Of a DNA stretch of 64,000 nt, positions 44,378 to 58,707 are shown piece by piece. The stretch comes from Paludibacteraceae bacterium. Lineage in GTDB: Bacteria > Bacteroidota > Bacteroidia > Bacteroidales > Paludibacteraceae. The position numbers were made by a program, and so were the translations under genes. Location of the stretch: the NCBI GenBank assembly GCA_017937025.1, contig JAGBEJ010000002.1, positions 1-64,000 on the forward strand, given 5' to 3'. The notes beneath the pieces are model-generated. The model had not been told where the DNA came from. It made no database searches and was given only the letters and a program-made list of their open reading frames with translations. The first letter of the stretch is position 1; the number at the start of each line of letters is the position of its first letter.

Positions 44378-44430
44378 GCCCAATGCGTTTAAAATCACGA
44401 TATTATACAAACAAACAAAACATTATAATC

Positions 44431-45954
44431 ATGAAAAAGTCAATTGTAACAGCGTCTTTGCTCATTGCGGCTCTTGCGTCGGCATCGGCACAAAGCGAAT
44501 TTGACGCGCTGAAATTCAACTCCACCGACATCGTCGGTAGCGCGAGATTCGTGGGAATGGGCGGTGCGATGGGAGCGCTCGGCGGCGACCCTTCGAGCAT
44601 CAACATCAACCCTGCCGGATTAGGAGTATATAGAAGTTTCCTGGAGGTTTCGCTGGGTATGGGTGTCAACATAAACAAGACAAGCGCTGACTGGGACGGC
44701 ACAACGACAAACGACAGCAGAACACACGTGCCGTTCAATCACGCTTCGTTCATCATCGGATACACCAACAAGGACAAATCCAAAGGTGTGGTTGGCAACA
44801 ACTTCGGCTTCTCGTACAGCAAACTCAAGGATTTCCACCGCAACATGGCAATCTCGGCACAAGACCAGAAATCTTCGATAACTGATTACATCGAATCGCA
44901 TTTTAACAACAACCTTGATGGTTATTTGTCAAAAATGGCTATCGATGCTCATTTAGTAAAACCAGGAGATGCTGACACAAGCTTTGTCAATACTCCGTTA
45001 AACATCGGGGAAACTGTCAATCCTGATTACATAAGCGAAGAGAGAGGTTACTTGAACGAATATACATTCTCTTACGGAATGAACATCAGCAACATGGTAT
45101 ATTGGGGTGTTTCTATGGGCGTGCAAGACCTTTATTACACTCGCGAGACATCATACTACGAGAGTTTTGCTAACAACGGAAACATGGAGCTGATTAACCG
45201 CACAGAGACAAAGGGAACAGGAGTGAACTTCAGCGCCGGTGTAATTGTTAAGCCTATCGACCAGCTCCGCATTGGTGCGGCAGTGCACTCGCCTACATTG
45301 TTCACTTCATCTGAAGATAATTATGGAGTAAGAGATCATTTGTACAGCAGACTGACCGCAAGAACAGACGTAGATGGAGACGCTAGACCAGACAATTACA
45401 ATGAATACTATGAAGTACTCTCTCCATGGAAATACAACTTCAGTATAGCTGGAGTATTGGGACACAGAGGACTCATTTCTGTTGACTATCAAATCGCAGA
45501 CTACAACACAATGAAGATTCGCGAGGACGGCGGACGTGACTGGAACTACCGCTTTGAGAACAACAACATAAAGGACAAGATGCAGGCTTCGCACTCTCTG
45601 CGCGTCGGTGCTGAGGTGAATGTAGTTGACGGTCTCTTCCTGCGTTGCGGTTACGCTTTCGTGACATCGCCATTTACCGACAAGGACAATGTTACAATGG
45701 AATTGTTTGAGACATATTACACAAGTCCAGAGTTCTTTGTTGACAGATGGACAAACTACTACTCTGCCGGACTTGGCTACCACAAGGGATTCTGGTATGT
45801 TGACCTGTCTTATCAGCTGAAGCAGCAGGATTTTGACTTCTACGCTTACGATTACAAGATAGCTAATCAAAGCAGTAGGAGCACAACATTGAACAAAGCA
45901 GAACTCACATCACTTATCCATAACGTTTCAATCTCTGCTGGAGTAAAGTTCTAA
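44431..45954 (+). CDS. Outer-membrane protein, OMPP1/FadL/TodX type
   Basis: 507 residues from ATG 44431 (signal peptide KKSIVTASLLIAALASASAQ); the upstream in-frame start at 44383 lacks a signal. GSARFVGMGGAMGALGGDPSSININPAGLGVYRS is the hallmark N-terminal hatch of FadL-type proteins in Bacteroidota, followed by many amphipathic strands and a C-terminal ISAGVKF. It probably lets hydrophobic compounds cross the outer membrane. It is 53 bp after the repeat protein. Confidence 0.85.
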   Translation: MKKSIVTASLLIAALASASAQSEFDALKFNSTDIVGSARFVGMGGAMGALGGDPSSININPAGLGVYRSFLEVSLGMGVNINKTSADWDGTTTNDSRTHVPFNHASFIIGYTNKDKSKGVVGNNFGFSYSKLKDFHRNMAISAQDQKSSITDYIESHFNNNLDGYLSKMAIDAHLVKPGDADTSFVNTPLNIGETVNPDYISEERGYLNEYTFSYGMNISNMVYWGVSMGVQDLYYTRETSYYESFANNGNMELINRTETKGTGVNFSAGVIVKPIDQLRIGAAVHSPTLFTSSEDNYGVRDHLYSRLTARTDVDGDARPDNYNEYYEVLSPWKYNFSIAGVLGHRGLISVDYQIADYNTMKIREDGGRDWNYRFENNNIKDKMQASHSLRVGAEVNVVDGLFLRCGYAFVTSPFTDKDNVTMELFETYYTSPEFFVDRWTNYYSAGLGYHKGFWYVDLSYQLKQQDFDFYAYDYKIANQSSRSTTLNKAELTSLIHNVSISAGVKF

Positions 45955-45971
45955 GCAAAGAGTATTAAACA

Positions 45972-46010
45972 CAAAAAAGAGCAGATTTTTCAATCTGCTC
46001 TTTTTGTTTT
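45972..46010. terminator. Bidirectional terminator between OMPP1-like gene and clpB
   Basis: AAGAGCAGATT (45977-45987) pairs with AATCTGCTCTT (45992-46002), with A-run and T-run at the sides. Confidence 0.88.
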
Positions 46011-46022
46011 ATGCCATAAGCA

Positions 46023-48614
<2,592 letters not shown>

Positions 48615-48727
48615 AATAAGCTCCTTTCTTTTTTCCGCAGTCCGTTCAAAGCGTATGCCACTACGCAAAACAAGACATTTTGACATAAAATAAGAATGCA
48701 ATACGCCAATTTGACAGATTGATAAAT

Positions 48728-48765
48728 AAAAAAGAAGGACAGACTGTCTTAGTCTGTCCTTCAAA
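48728..48765 (-). terminator. dapA terminator
   Basis: GAAGGACAGAC (48734-48744) pairs with GTCTGTCCTTC (48752-48762); on the minus strand followed by T-rich DNA. Confidence 0.85.
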
Positions 48766-48786
48766 TTCTGTTATTAAGGAGATTTG

Positions 48787-49683
48787 TTATCCTATCTTTA
48801 TGTTCAGTTTCTCAAGAACGTCTTTGATTTTATCGTATGTGGTCAATGTCGTAGGAACCAAAGGCAAGCGCAGCCTGTTCTCCACAAAGCCCATCATAGA
48901 AAGCATTGACTTCACTCCTGCTGGGTTTCCGTCCACAAAAAGCAGACTGAACAACTCGCTGAACTGACGGTGTATCTTTCTTGCGCTCTCGTAGTCGCCG
49001 TTCAATGCCAAACGTACCATCTTGCTGAACTCCGCAGGGAACGCGTTGCCGATAACAGAGATAACGCCTACCGCGCCGAGTGTTATCAGCGGGAATGTGA
49101 TGCCGTCATCGCCGCTTATCACAACAAAATCCTTAGGCTTGTTCTCGATAATCTCATCAATCTGCGACATATTGCCCGAAGCCTCCTTCACTGCTATGAT
49201 ATTCTCGAAGTCGCGAGCCAGGCGAAGAGTTGTCGATGCTGCGATATTCACGCCTGTACGTCCAGGCACATTGTAAAGAACGACAGGCACCGGCGAAGCC
49301 TCGGCTATCGCTTTATAATGCTGGTACAGACCTTCCTGCGAAGGCTTATTGTAAAAAGGCGCAACACTCAGTATCGCATCGAATTCATCAGGGTTCACAC
49401 GCTTTGCCTGTTCTATGACAGAAGCCGTGCAGTTTCCGCCGCATCCAAGTATCAGCGGCACTTTATGATTAACCTTCTCTACAATGAATTTCTTTATTTC
49501 AGTCTTTTCATCCTCGGTCAGCGTCGGAGTCTCGCCAGTTGTGCCAAGCACCACCAAATAATCAGCCCCGTTTCTCAATTGATAGTCAAGAAGTCGTCCC
49601 AACGCTTCAAAATCCACACTTCCGTCTTGCTTGAACGGTGTTATCAATGCTATTCCAAGTCCCTTTAAATCCAGCCTTGCCAT
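48787..49683 (-). CDS. dapA: 4-hydroxy-tetrahydrodipicolinate synthase
   Basis: 298 residues. VLGTTGETPTL, the Tyr of VVLYNVPGRTGVN and the Schiff-base Lys of IIAVKEASGNM are in place. It condenses pyruvate and aspartate semialdehyde for lysine and meso-diaminopimelate. It is 53 bp upstream-separated from the DUF6913-like gene and has its own terminator. Confidence 0.95.
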   Translation of the reverse strand: MARLDLKGLGIALITPFKQDGSVDFEALGRLLDYQLRNGADYLVVLGTTGETPTLTEDEKTEIKKFIVEKVNHKVPLILGCGGNCTASVIEQAKRVNPDEFDAILSVAPFYNKPSQEGLYQHYKAIAEASPVPVVLYNVPGRTGVNIAASTTLRLARDFENIIAVKEASGNMSQIDEIIENKPKDFVVISGDDGITFPLITLGAVGVISVIGNAFPAEFSKMVRLALNGDYESARKIHRQFSELFSLLFVDGNPAGVKSMLSMMGFVENRLRLPLVPTTLTTYDKIKDVLEKLNIKIG

Positions 49684-49736
49684 ATATTATTGTATACTTC
49701 TATTTTGCGTTAAAATAATCCTTCAAAATTACGATT

Positions 49737-50279
49737 TTAATCCTTTGATTGTACGTTGCGGACGTAAAATAATATCTGATTAAGAAGATATCCCTCATCT
49801 TTACCCTCCTGAACAGCTATCATAAGGTCGGAAACGGCGCCTTCTTCTTTGTATGCCGACACCTTGAAATCGGCCCGTCCGTGGCTGAGCAGATAGTCCA
49901 GAGCAAGCTCCTCGTTGCAATACATGGCTATCATCATGTCGTAGCTGTTGTTTCTGAACTCATCAACAAGCTTGTCGCAAGGCAGGTCGTACTCGTTCAG
50001 CTCGCTCTCGCCGAAGAGCCTGTACTCCGCTCTTTGAGTGGACTCAGCCTCTTTCTTGTCTATCACGCCCCACATGTACACTTTCTTGCCGTCAGCCTCC
50101 AGCTTCTTCGCGTACTTCTTCATTTTGCTGTTATCCTCCTCAACGTCGCTGCGGAAAAGCAGCATGACGGTTTTCACATCGCTGTATTTCGGAAAACGGG
50201 CGCTACGCTTATTTGTCTTTATCGCCTTGGAGATTTCTCTTTTAGCGAAGAATCTTTTTACGTTTTTCAGTATTGACAT
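49737..50279 (-). CDS. DUF6913-like conserved protein
   Basis: 180 residues. Basic N-terminal amphipathic helix (LKNVKRFFAKREISKAIK) that may touch membrane or RNA, then an alpha/beta part with VKTVMLLFRSD, KKVYMWGVIDKK, SYDMMIAMYCNEELALDYLLS and ending GYLLNQILFYVRNV. The pattern is that of a small Bacteroidota family that I place tentatively in DUF6913. It lies 15 bp after ligA. Confidence 0.65.
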   Translation of the reverse strand: MSILKNVKRFFAKREISKAIKTNKRSARFPKYSDVKTVMLLFRSDVEEDNSKMKKYAKKLEADGKKVYMWGVIDKKEAESTQRAEYRLFGESELNEYDLPCDKLVDEFRNNSYDMMIAMYCNEELALDYLLSHGRADFKVSAYKEEGAVSDLMIAVQEGKDEGYLLNQILFYVRNVQSKD

Positions 50280-50294
50280 CAGTTTGGGAGTTTT

Positions 50295-52325
<2,031 letters not shown>

Positions 52326-52328
52326 TTA

Positions 52329-53084
52329 TCAGATTCGTTCCACATCAGAGAACAGCATCCAGCCGACACTGCCGTTAGAGAGTCTCACTTCTATCCAGCC
52401 GTCAAGCTCGCTCTGTATCTTCACTTTCGTTCCTTCATGCACTACGAACAGGCTTGTTCCGTTTTCATCTGGAGTACTCTTCACAGTGACACTTGGCGAC
52501 ATCACTATTGCGTATTCTCTGTTTATCAATCTCTGTTTCTGCTTGTTAGAGAATAAAATCGACATAACAAACACAACAGCCAGCAAAATAGCGCCGAAGA
52601 AACCTATCTTCCTGAAAATCATATTTCTCAAGAACATATAGCCCAACACGAAAACCAGTGCAAATACGAAGCAGAAAATGCTGGTCAACGCCCATGCGTC
52701 GCTGCTTGCCATGTTCGCCAGATTGTTCACCCATCGAGTGACGAAGAACTCGCCCACCTCGTCTATCTTGTCCTGCTTCTTGCCATTGGCTATTATCAGA
52801 TTCTCGCGCGCGTCGGTCATTCCCGGCTTTATGAGAAGGGCGCGTTCATAATACAGAATCGCCTTGGCTATCTGGTTCTGGCGATAGTAGCAGTTGCCGA
52901 GGTTATAGCAAACGTCGGCCGACAACTCGCTCTCGCTCTGCATGCTTTCGTATATCTCAGCCGCAGCGGCGTAATCCTTATTTTTGTAAGCCTGCTCCGC
53001 CTTCGCATTCAACGATGCTGGGTCAGCAGCGTATATATTGCATCCGAATAAAAGCGTAATCGATAAAAACAACAGCTTTCTCAT
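52329..53084 (-). CDS. batE: BatE: TPR and SH3-like membrane protein
   Basis: 251 residues, last gene of the Bat operon. Signal peptide, two TPRs (LNAKAEQAYKNKDYAAAAEIYE; YNLGNCYYRQNQIAKAILYYERAL), two membrane helices (about 135-180), and a C-terminal bacterial SH3 domain (VTVKSTPDENGTSLFVVHEGTKV; GWIEVRLSNGSVGWM). It ends 21 bp from ligA, on the same strand. Confidence 0.9.
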   Translation of the reverse strand: MRKLLFLSITLLFGCNIYAADPASLNAKAEQAYKNKDYAAAAEIYESMQSESELSADVCYNLGNCYYRQNQIAKAILYYERALLIKPGMTDARENLIIANGKKQDKIDEVGEFFVTRWVNNLANMASSDAWALTSIFCFVFALVFVLGYMFLRNMIFRKIGFFGAILLAVVFVMSILFSNKQKQRLINREYAIVMSPSVTVKSTPDENGTSLFVVHEGTKVKIQSELDGWIEVRLSNGSVGWMLFSDVERI

Positions 53085-53094
53085 AAGTCATTTA

Positions 53095-54948
53095 CTATTT
53101 TACGTTTTGTTGTATTCTTGATATGACGTCAATAGCCTTCTCGTAAACGCCCGCCATTTCCGCTCCTGCAGAAGGAGAATATTTCGCGAACTCGCAAGTG
53201 TCCAGAATGCTCAAGAAATCGGCCACATCTTGTCCGTCGACGAAATTCGCCTCCAGTTTCTCGCCTATGTTCTCCTTAGTGAGTTCGGACTGCGGTATTG
53301 AGAATTTGTCGCTGACATAGCCAAGCATTGCTCTGAGCACTTCGTTGTAGAACATATCCTCGTTGCGTTCCGCCATATAGCCGTTCGCAGCCTTCAGGCG
53401 CTTGATTGCCACCTTGTTGGCTTTTCTGTTCTTGCGGAGCGTTTCGTCTGAGTTTATCTTGAAATAACGCCTCAGCACCACGAAGGCAACGCATGCTGCA
53501 ATAAACGACAGCAAAACGGCAAGCCAGTATCTCACGCTTCCGAGAAGATAATCGCCTACTGCCTCGTAATCAGGCTCTTTGGTGTGCACATATCTTATGT
53601 CCTGACCCAGCATCTTGAGCTGCTCCTGGTTTGAGTAATTCGCCATGGCCACGCCGTTCGCGCCGTTTCCTTTCGACACATGGATGTTGTATTCCGGAGT
53701 CGTGATCTTCTTGTATGTCTTTGAATTGACATCGAAATACGAGAACTCGTAGGCTGGTATCTTGAAGTCGCCAGCGCTGCGTGGTATCAGCAGATACTCC
53801 ACTGTCTTGCTGCCCGACACTCCGCCTTGACCCGTTTTGAAGTTGTTGTTCACCTTAGGGTCGTAGGTCTCGAAGTCGGCAGGGAATTCCACTTCCGGAT
53901 TCTTCACCATCTTCAGGTTTCCTGTGCCCGAGATTGTGTATTTCAGCGTTATTGGGTCGTTGACAGAAACGTTGGTTCCTGTGAGCGAAGACTTGAAATC
54001 AAAGCTTCCCACTCCGCCCGAGAAGTTCGCCGGCTTGTTGCCAGGCAGCGGATCTACGGATACGGTTATGCTGTTTGATGAAATTGTCTTCTGCACATCA
54101 CGGTATGTGTCGAAGAAACTTGACAAGAAGTCGTTGTTTCTGTTATGCAGCCTGAACACGAAATCAAAGCTGAATGGACTTATAGTCAGTTTGCCTAAAC
54201 GCTGAGGATACAGCAGCACCTGATACAGTGTCGCTGTCATGTAATTCTTGCCGTTGTAATGCTCCAGCTGCAGCTCTAGGTTCTTCTGCTGAGGCATCTC
54301 CTGCTTCATGAATCCGTTGAAGTCCGGCACTTTTGCGCCTTGCGACCTCAACACATCAACCAACGAATACAGTTTGTAGGTGACAAGCAGACAGTCCTGC
54401 TCGTAAAGCCTTGACTTGGAAGGTATGGCACGGACAAAAACGTTGCTTCCCGACAACTGCGCCTCGCCTCGCCCTGTAGCTGCAGAAGGTCCTTGAGGAG
54501 CAGAGCCTGCATTGCCTTGGTTAGAGGAGCCGCCACCATTGCCGCCGTTGCTTCCGGCTGGCAATACGCTAACCTTAAGCGAGTTGGACGTTAGCCTTTC
54601 GCCATTGAGCGTTATGCTTGCCGCTGGCAGTGTGAAAGTACCAGTCTTGCGCGCCACAAGTGTGTAAGTGCGCTTTTCCGATGACGTCGATGTCGCTTGT
54701 CCGTTCACTATCTGCACTCTCGAAGACGATGATGTGTAAGGACCTGCCACGATGTCAAAATTGCTTATATCCGGAATATTGAAACCCTGTCCGCCAGTCT
54801 CGTTCAACGTATATGAGAGATTGAACGGCTCGCCTACTACAACCGACTTCGGAGCCGAAGCCCTGAATGTAACGGAAAAGGCATTGACAGCAATCATCAA
54901 TGTCGCTGCCAATGCCGTTAATATCTTATTTCTATAACTGATACTCAT
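53095..54948 (-). CDS. batD: BatD: large beta-domain protein of the Bat operon
   Basis: 617 residues. Signal peptide, beta-sandwich domains (FRASAPKSVVVGEPFNLSYTL; NVSVNDPITLKYTISGTGNLKMV), a Gly/Ser/Asn linker near 135-155, and a transmembrane helix (about 470-492), then a cytoplasmic helical tail. BatD homologues help oxygen tolerance in Bacteroides and virulence in spirochaetes. One base separates it from batC. Confidence 0.9.
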   Translation of the reverse strand: MSISYRNKILTALAATLMIAVNAFSVTFRASAPKSVVVGEPFNLSYTLNETGGQGFNIPDISNFDIVAGPYTSSSSRVQIVNGQATSTSSEKRTYTLVARKTGTFTLPAASITLNGERLTSNSLKVSVLPAGSNGGNGGGSSNQGNAGSAPQGPSAATGRGEAQLSGSNVFVRAIPSKSRLYEQDCLLVTYKLYSLVDVLRSQGAKVPDFNGFMKQEMPQQKNLELQLEHYNGKNYMTATLYQVLLYPQRLGKLTISPFSFDFVFRLHNRNNDFLSSFFDTYRDVQKTISSNSITVSVDPLPGNKPANFSGGVGSFDFKSSLTGTNVSVNDPITLKYTISGTGNLKMVKNPEVEFPADFETYDPKVNNNFKTGQGGVSGSKTVEYLLIPRSAGDFKIPAYEFSYFDVNSKTYKKITTPEYNIHVSKGNGANGVAMANYSNQEQLKMLGQDIRYVHTKEPDYEAVGDYLLGSVRYWLAVLLSFIAACVAFVVLRRYFKINSDETLRKNRKANKVAIKRLKAANGYMAERNEDMFYNEVLRAMLGYVSDKFSIPQSELTKENIGEKLEANFVDGQDVADFLSILDTCEFAKYSPSAGAEMAGVYEKAIDVISRIQQNVK

Positions 54949-54949
54949 A

Positions 54950-55657
54950 TTACCAATCCTTTTCTAATCTTCGTTTTCCTCCTCTTTTCATCTGACCTTG
55001 AACCTTGTCTTGCACATTCTTCTGGTCCTGTTCCAAGGCTTTCAGAATCTGCTCCGCCTGTTCCTTGGTCATTTGATTATCGTTTTGCTGATGTTGCTGC
55101 TTGTCTTGCTGGTTCTGTTGATTCTGCTGCTGTTGCTGCTGATTCTGGTTCTGCTGCTTATCCTGTTGCTGCTTGTTGTCTTTGTTTTGATTATTCTGAG
55201 GCTGCTGCTGTTTTTTCAGTTTCGCCTTAGCGAGCGACAAGTTGTATCGCGTGTCGTCGGATTTCGGATTCAGCTTCAACGAGTTCTTATACGCCTCTAT
55301 GCTTTTTTCGTACTCGTTCTGCTTATACAGTGAGTTGCCGATATTGTGAAAGGCATTGGACAGACGTTCCTTATCCTCTCCTTTGGATGCAATAGTGCCT
55401 GCTTTCTGATAAAACTCTATTGCTTCCTTGTACTTGCCTTGCTTATAGAGCGCATTGCCTATATTGAAGTTGGATTCAAACGAATTGCTGTTCTTCGAGA
55501 GCCCTTTTCTATACTCAATCTCAGCCTCTGTGTATTTGCCGTCCTCGTATGCCTTATTGCCAGAGCGTATGTCCTTATACTCCTTCTGCGCATGAGCGGA
55601 AAAAGCCATACAAGCTAATGCAAATGCCAATATAAGTTTACTTCTTGTCATCACCAA
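54950..55657 (-). CDS. batC: BatC: TPR protein with Gln/Asn-rich tail
   Basis: 235 residues. Signal peptide, three to four TPRs with repeated NAFHNIGNSLYKQNEYEKSIEAY units, then a stretch of about 60 residues made almost only of Gln, Asn, Lys and Asp (about 155-205). It ends with a basic GKRRLEKDW. It overlaps batB by 20 bp. TPRs probably scaffold the VWA proteins. Confidence 0.9.
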   Translation of the reverse strand: MVMTRSKLILAFALACMAFSAHAQKEYKDIRSGNKAYEDGKYTEAEIEYRKGLSKNSNSFESNFNIGNALYKQGKYKEAIEFYQKAGTIASKGEDKERLSNAFHNIGNSLYKQNEYEKSIEAYKNSLKLNPKSDDTRYNLSLAKAKLKKQQQPQNNQNKDNKQQQDKQQNQNQQQQQQNQQNQQDKQQHQQNDNQMTKEQAEQILKALEQDQKNVQDKVQGQMKRGGKRRLEKDW

Positions 55658-56690
55658 AAATCTTTATGTTGTCAAAGAACTTATTCCTCTTCTCCGAAAT
55701 GAACAGTTCTGCCACAAGGAGCAGCAGTATCAGAAACGCGAAAAACAGGAACTGCTCGTCGTACTCCGAATATACCTTGGACTCGACATCGGACTTAGCC
55801 ATTGTGTCAAGCGCCTTCTCTATGACTTTCTGCGCGTTGTTTGAATTGTCAACCCTGACATATATTCCGTTGCCAGCCTGGGCTATGTTCATACACATAG
55901 GCTCGTTCAGCTTGGTCACGACCACCTCGCCGTGCTCGTCCTTCTTGAACGACATAAGCCCCGGCTGAGGTATAGGCGCGCCTTGCGGACTGCCGATTCC
56001 CACCACGTTAACGATTATTCCCATTGACGCAGCCATCTTGGCGGCCTCCACGGCATCGTCCTCATGATTCTCGCCGTCAGTTATGACCACAATCGCCCTG
56101 CCCACTTTAGCCTTGTCGCCGTTATCCTCCTTGTCGCCGCCAAACGACTTTGTGGCAAGGTCTATCGCCTCGCCTATCGATGTCCCCTGAGTCGGTACCA
56201 GCGATGTGTTTATCGACGACATGAACATCTTGGCAGACACATAGTCGTTGGTGATTGGTATCTGCGTGTAAGCATCGCCAGCGAATACAATCAGTCCGAC
56301 CTTGTCGTCGCCACGCGCGTCGATAAGCTGCATCATCATTCGCTTGGCCTTTTCCAGTCTGTTGGGAGTCACATCCTCCGCCATCATTGAGTTTGACACG
56401 TCAAGAGCGAATATGACCTCAATGCCCTGGCGCTTGACATTCTCTATCTTGGAGCCGAACTGCGGACGCGCAATCATGACAATAGTCAGAGCCATAGCCG
56501 TGATTATCAAGCCCATCTTAAGCTTACGCCTTGTCGATGAGAAGTCCGGCACAAGCTGCAGCAAAAGGCTCTTGTCGCCTATCTTCCTTATCAGTTTCTG
56601 CCTTCTTTTGTGCGAATACCACAGCACCACGCACACGACGGGCAGCAAGAACAACAAGTACAAATATTCCGGATTAGCGAATCTAAACAT
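55638..56690 (-). CDS. batB: BatB: VWA-domain membrane protein
   Basis: 350 residues. N-terminal helix pair, VWA domain with MIDAS DVSNS (FALDVSNSMMAEDVTPNR) and VVITDGENHEDD, and C-terminal membrane helix (EQFLFFAFLILLLLVAELF). The periplasmic or cytoplasmic VWA would bind partners in a metal-dependent way. Lies 12 bp after batA. Confidence 0.94.
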   Translation of the reverse strand: MFRFANPEYLYLLFLLPVVCVVLWYSHKRRQKLIRKIGDKSLLLQLVPDFSSTRRKLKMGLIITAMALTIVMIARPQFGSKIENVKRQGIEVIFALDVSNSMMAEDVTPNRLEKAKRMMMQLIDARGDDKVGLIVFAGDAYTQIPITNDYVSAKMFMSSINTSLVPTQGTSIGEAIDLATKSFGGDKEDNGDKAKVGRAIVVITDGENHEDDAVEAAKMAASMGIIVNVVGIGSPQGAPIPQPGLMSFKKDEHGEVVVTKLNEPMCMNIAQAGNGIYVRVDNSNNAQKVIEKALDTMAKSDVESKVYSEYDEQFLFFAFLILLLLVAELFISEKRNKFFDNIKIFGDDKK

Positions 56691-56702
56691 GCTTTTCTCT
56701 TT

Positions 56703-57686
56703 TTATGGTATTCTGTCAAACAAAGTCTTTCTCAGCACAATCTCGGAGAATATGCACAACAGAGCCAGCAGCGCGAACGGCAGATAAGCCTCGTTCTTGC
56801 GGCTGAAGTCCTGAACCTCTATCTTGGTTTTCTCCATTTTGTCTATCTCATCGTAAATTTCCTTGAGTTTCTTGTTGTCGGTGGCTCTGAAGTATTTGCC
56901 GTCGGTCTTCTGGGCTATTCTCTTCAGCATAGGCTCGTCTATGTCCACATCAATCTCCTGATACTGTATGCCGAAAGGCGTGTCAATAGGGAACGGCGCC
57001 TTGCCTCGCGTGCCCACACCTATCGAATAAACACGGACTCCCATCTTGGCAGCGATGTCAGCCGCCGTCTCCGGAGATATGTCGCCTGCGTTGTTCGAGC
57101 CGTCGGTTAGCAGGATGACGACCTTTGACTTCGCCTTGCTGTCCTTCAGTCGTCCTACGGCGTTGGCGAGTCCAAGACCGATTGCTGTGCCGTCCGCAAG
57201 CATTCCGTAATCCACAGAATTGAACATGTTTATCAAGACGTTATGGTCATTAGTGAGCGGACATTGAGCGAAACTCTCTCCTGCGAAGAGCACCAGTCCG
57301 ATATTGTCGTTCGGACGATTCTTTATGAAGTCGATGGCGACATTTTTCGCAGCCTTCAGACGGTTCGGTTTCAGGTCTTCAGCCAACATTGTGCCGGAAA
57401 TATCCATTGTCATTATTATGTCAATGCCTTCCTTTGTTCTGTTCTGCCAGCTGTTGGACGACTGCGGACGGGCAAGCACGATGACAACGAGAGCGAATGC
57501 CATCATTCTCAACACAAAAGGAATATGCCTCAGCCTTACTCGCCAGCTCTTGCTTCCGCCTTTATACGAGCCAATTGAAGACATTCTTATAGACTGTTCC
57601 TTTATGGCATGGCGTTTCACATACCAAAACACAATAGGAACTATGAGTATGAGCAATAATAAGATTAATGGATTATGAAATGTCAT
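56703..57686 (-). CDS. batA: BatA: VWA-domain membrane protein
   Basis: 327 residues. Membrane helices at both ends (PLILLLLILIVPIVFWYV; FALLALLCIFSEIVL) and a VWA domain with MIDAS DISGT (Thr in the third place) and VILLTDGSNNAGDI. Close relative of BatB, from an old duplication. Lies 27 bp after the DUF4381-like gene. Confidence 0.94.
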   Translation of the reverse strand: MTFHNPLILLLLILIVPIVFWYVKRHAIKEQSIRMSSIGSYKGGSKSWRVRLRHIPFVLRMMAFALVVIVLARPQSSNSWQNRTKEGIDIIMTMDISGTMLAEDLKPNRLKAAKNVAIDFIKNRPNDNIGLVLFAGESFAQCPLTNDHNVLINMFNSVDYGMLADGTAIGLGLANAVGRLKDSKAKSKVVILLTDGSNNAGDISPETAADIAAKMGVRVYSIGVGTRGKAPFPIDTPFGIQYQEIDVDIDEPMLKRIAQKTDGKYFRATDNKKLKEIYDEIDKMEKTKIEVQDFSRKNEAYLPFALLALLCIFSEIVLRKTLFDRIP

Positions 57687-57713
57687 AACGTTCTCTGTCT
57701 TTTGAGTTTTATA

Positions 57714-58703
57714 CTACTGCTCCTGATTTTCTTGTTTTACACTGTCGCTTTTGCCTGATGCCTCTTCCACAGGTTTTGTTTTCTCGATGAAATCGTAAGC
57801 CACGGCGATTATTCTGTCGTTGTCGCTGAACGATGGCTGCCATTTTGCGAACTTCACCAAGTCGGCGATTCTCAACACCTCGCTCAGATTGCCGATTATC
57901 GCGTCTTTTTCCACGCTTCCACCGAATGTTTCATTCAGAGCAAGACTGCTAAGTATCTGGTCAGATGTCATTTCCGGAGCGTCAATACCGAAACGGAACT
58001 TCACATATTCTCTCAGCACATCTGTCACATCCGTGTAATAGCGCTTCAAAAGTCCCTTCTGCCATACCTTCTCGCTCTTTATCTCATCAAGCTTTCTTAT
58101 TGCCAACAGATATGGGTTTTCAGGAACAACCTCCTTTTCTTCGGTAGTTTCCGCCTTCTTTTTGCGATATTTTCTATACAAGAACCATAATCCGACAACT
58201 GCCGCTATGACAACAGCCACAAGCAGTATAGTCAGAAGAATTCCGCGCCAATCCACCGGCGCATCGTATATCGGCTTTATGTCCTTCAGATCGTTTTTTA
58301 ATGTATCGACATGCACAGGATCTACTTTGAGCGACAGTTCTTCCGTAAGAAACGAGTCGCCGTTACATGTGAACACGAAAGGCTTTATCAGAGCTAATGT
58401 CGAATCGAACGAAGTGACCACGATTTGCTGCGACACGCTCTCCATCTCGTCATCGAGCTCCGTTGTATCGCGGTTTGTTATTCCGACCACTTCTATTCCG
58501 TCGCCCAGCGTGTCTGTGTAAGCTGGGAATATCACATTGTCGTTCTTTCCCTTCGTTACTGTGAGTGTTATCCTCGCCTGCTCGCCTATTTTTATTTTGG
58601 CGGAGTCTATGCTCGCCTTCACGACAACCTGCCCAGCATAGACGTTCAATCCAGCAAGAATACCTATTATGAATATTGCTATTTTCTTATTACTCAAAAA
58701 CAT
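57714..58703 (-). CDS. DUF4381-like membrane protein of the Bat operon
   Basis: 329 residues. Signal peptide, Ig-like beta domain (VVVKASIDSAKIKIGEQARITLTV), one membrane helix (about 155-178), then a helical cytoplasmic part (NPYLLAIRKLDEIKSEKVWQKG; YYTDVTDVLREYVKFRFG). This is a BatD-like ectodomain joined to a DUF4381-like tail and is a regular member of Bat clusters in Bacteroidota. Role unknown. Confidence 0.82.
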   Translation of the reverse strand: MFLSNKKIAIFIIGILAGLNVYAGQVVVKASIDSAKIKIGEQARITLTVTKGKNDNVIFPAYTDTLGDGIEVVGITNRDTTELDDEMESVSQQIVVTSFDSTLALIKPFVFTCNGDSFLTEELSLKVDPVHVDTLKNDLKDIKPIYDAPVDWRGILLTILLVAVVIAAVVGLWFLYRKYRKKKAETTEEKEVVPENPYLLAIRKLDEIKSEKVWQKGLLKRYYTDVTDVLREYVKFRFGIDAPEMTSDQILSSLALNETFGGSVEKDAIIGNLSEVLRIADLVKFAKWQPSFSDNDRIIAVAYDFIEKTKPVEEASGKSDSVKQENQEQ

Positions 58704-58707
58704 ACAA

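Noticed and set aside
43857-44504. Long open frames in the two other + frames and on the minus strand across the SSYRSSG repeats
   Set aside because: Repeat units are multiples of three, so all frames stay open; the translations are artefact repeats such as HTE or FCMK, and they lack starts with ribosome sites.
57380-57420. BatA MIDAS motif DISGT as a sign of loss of function
   Set aside because: Thr at the third MIDAS place can still hold metal, and the rest of the VWA domain is intact.
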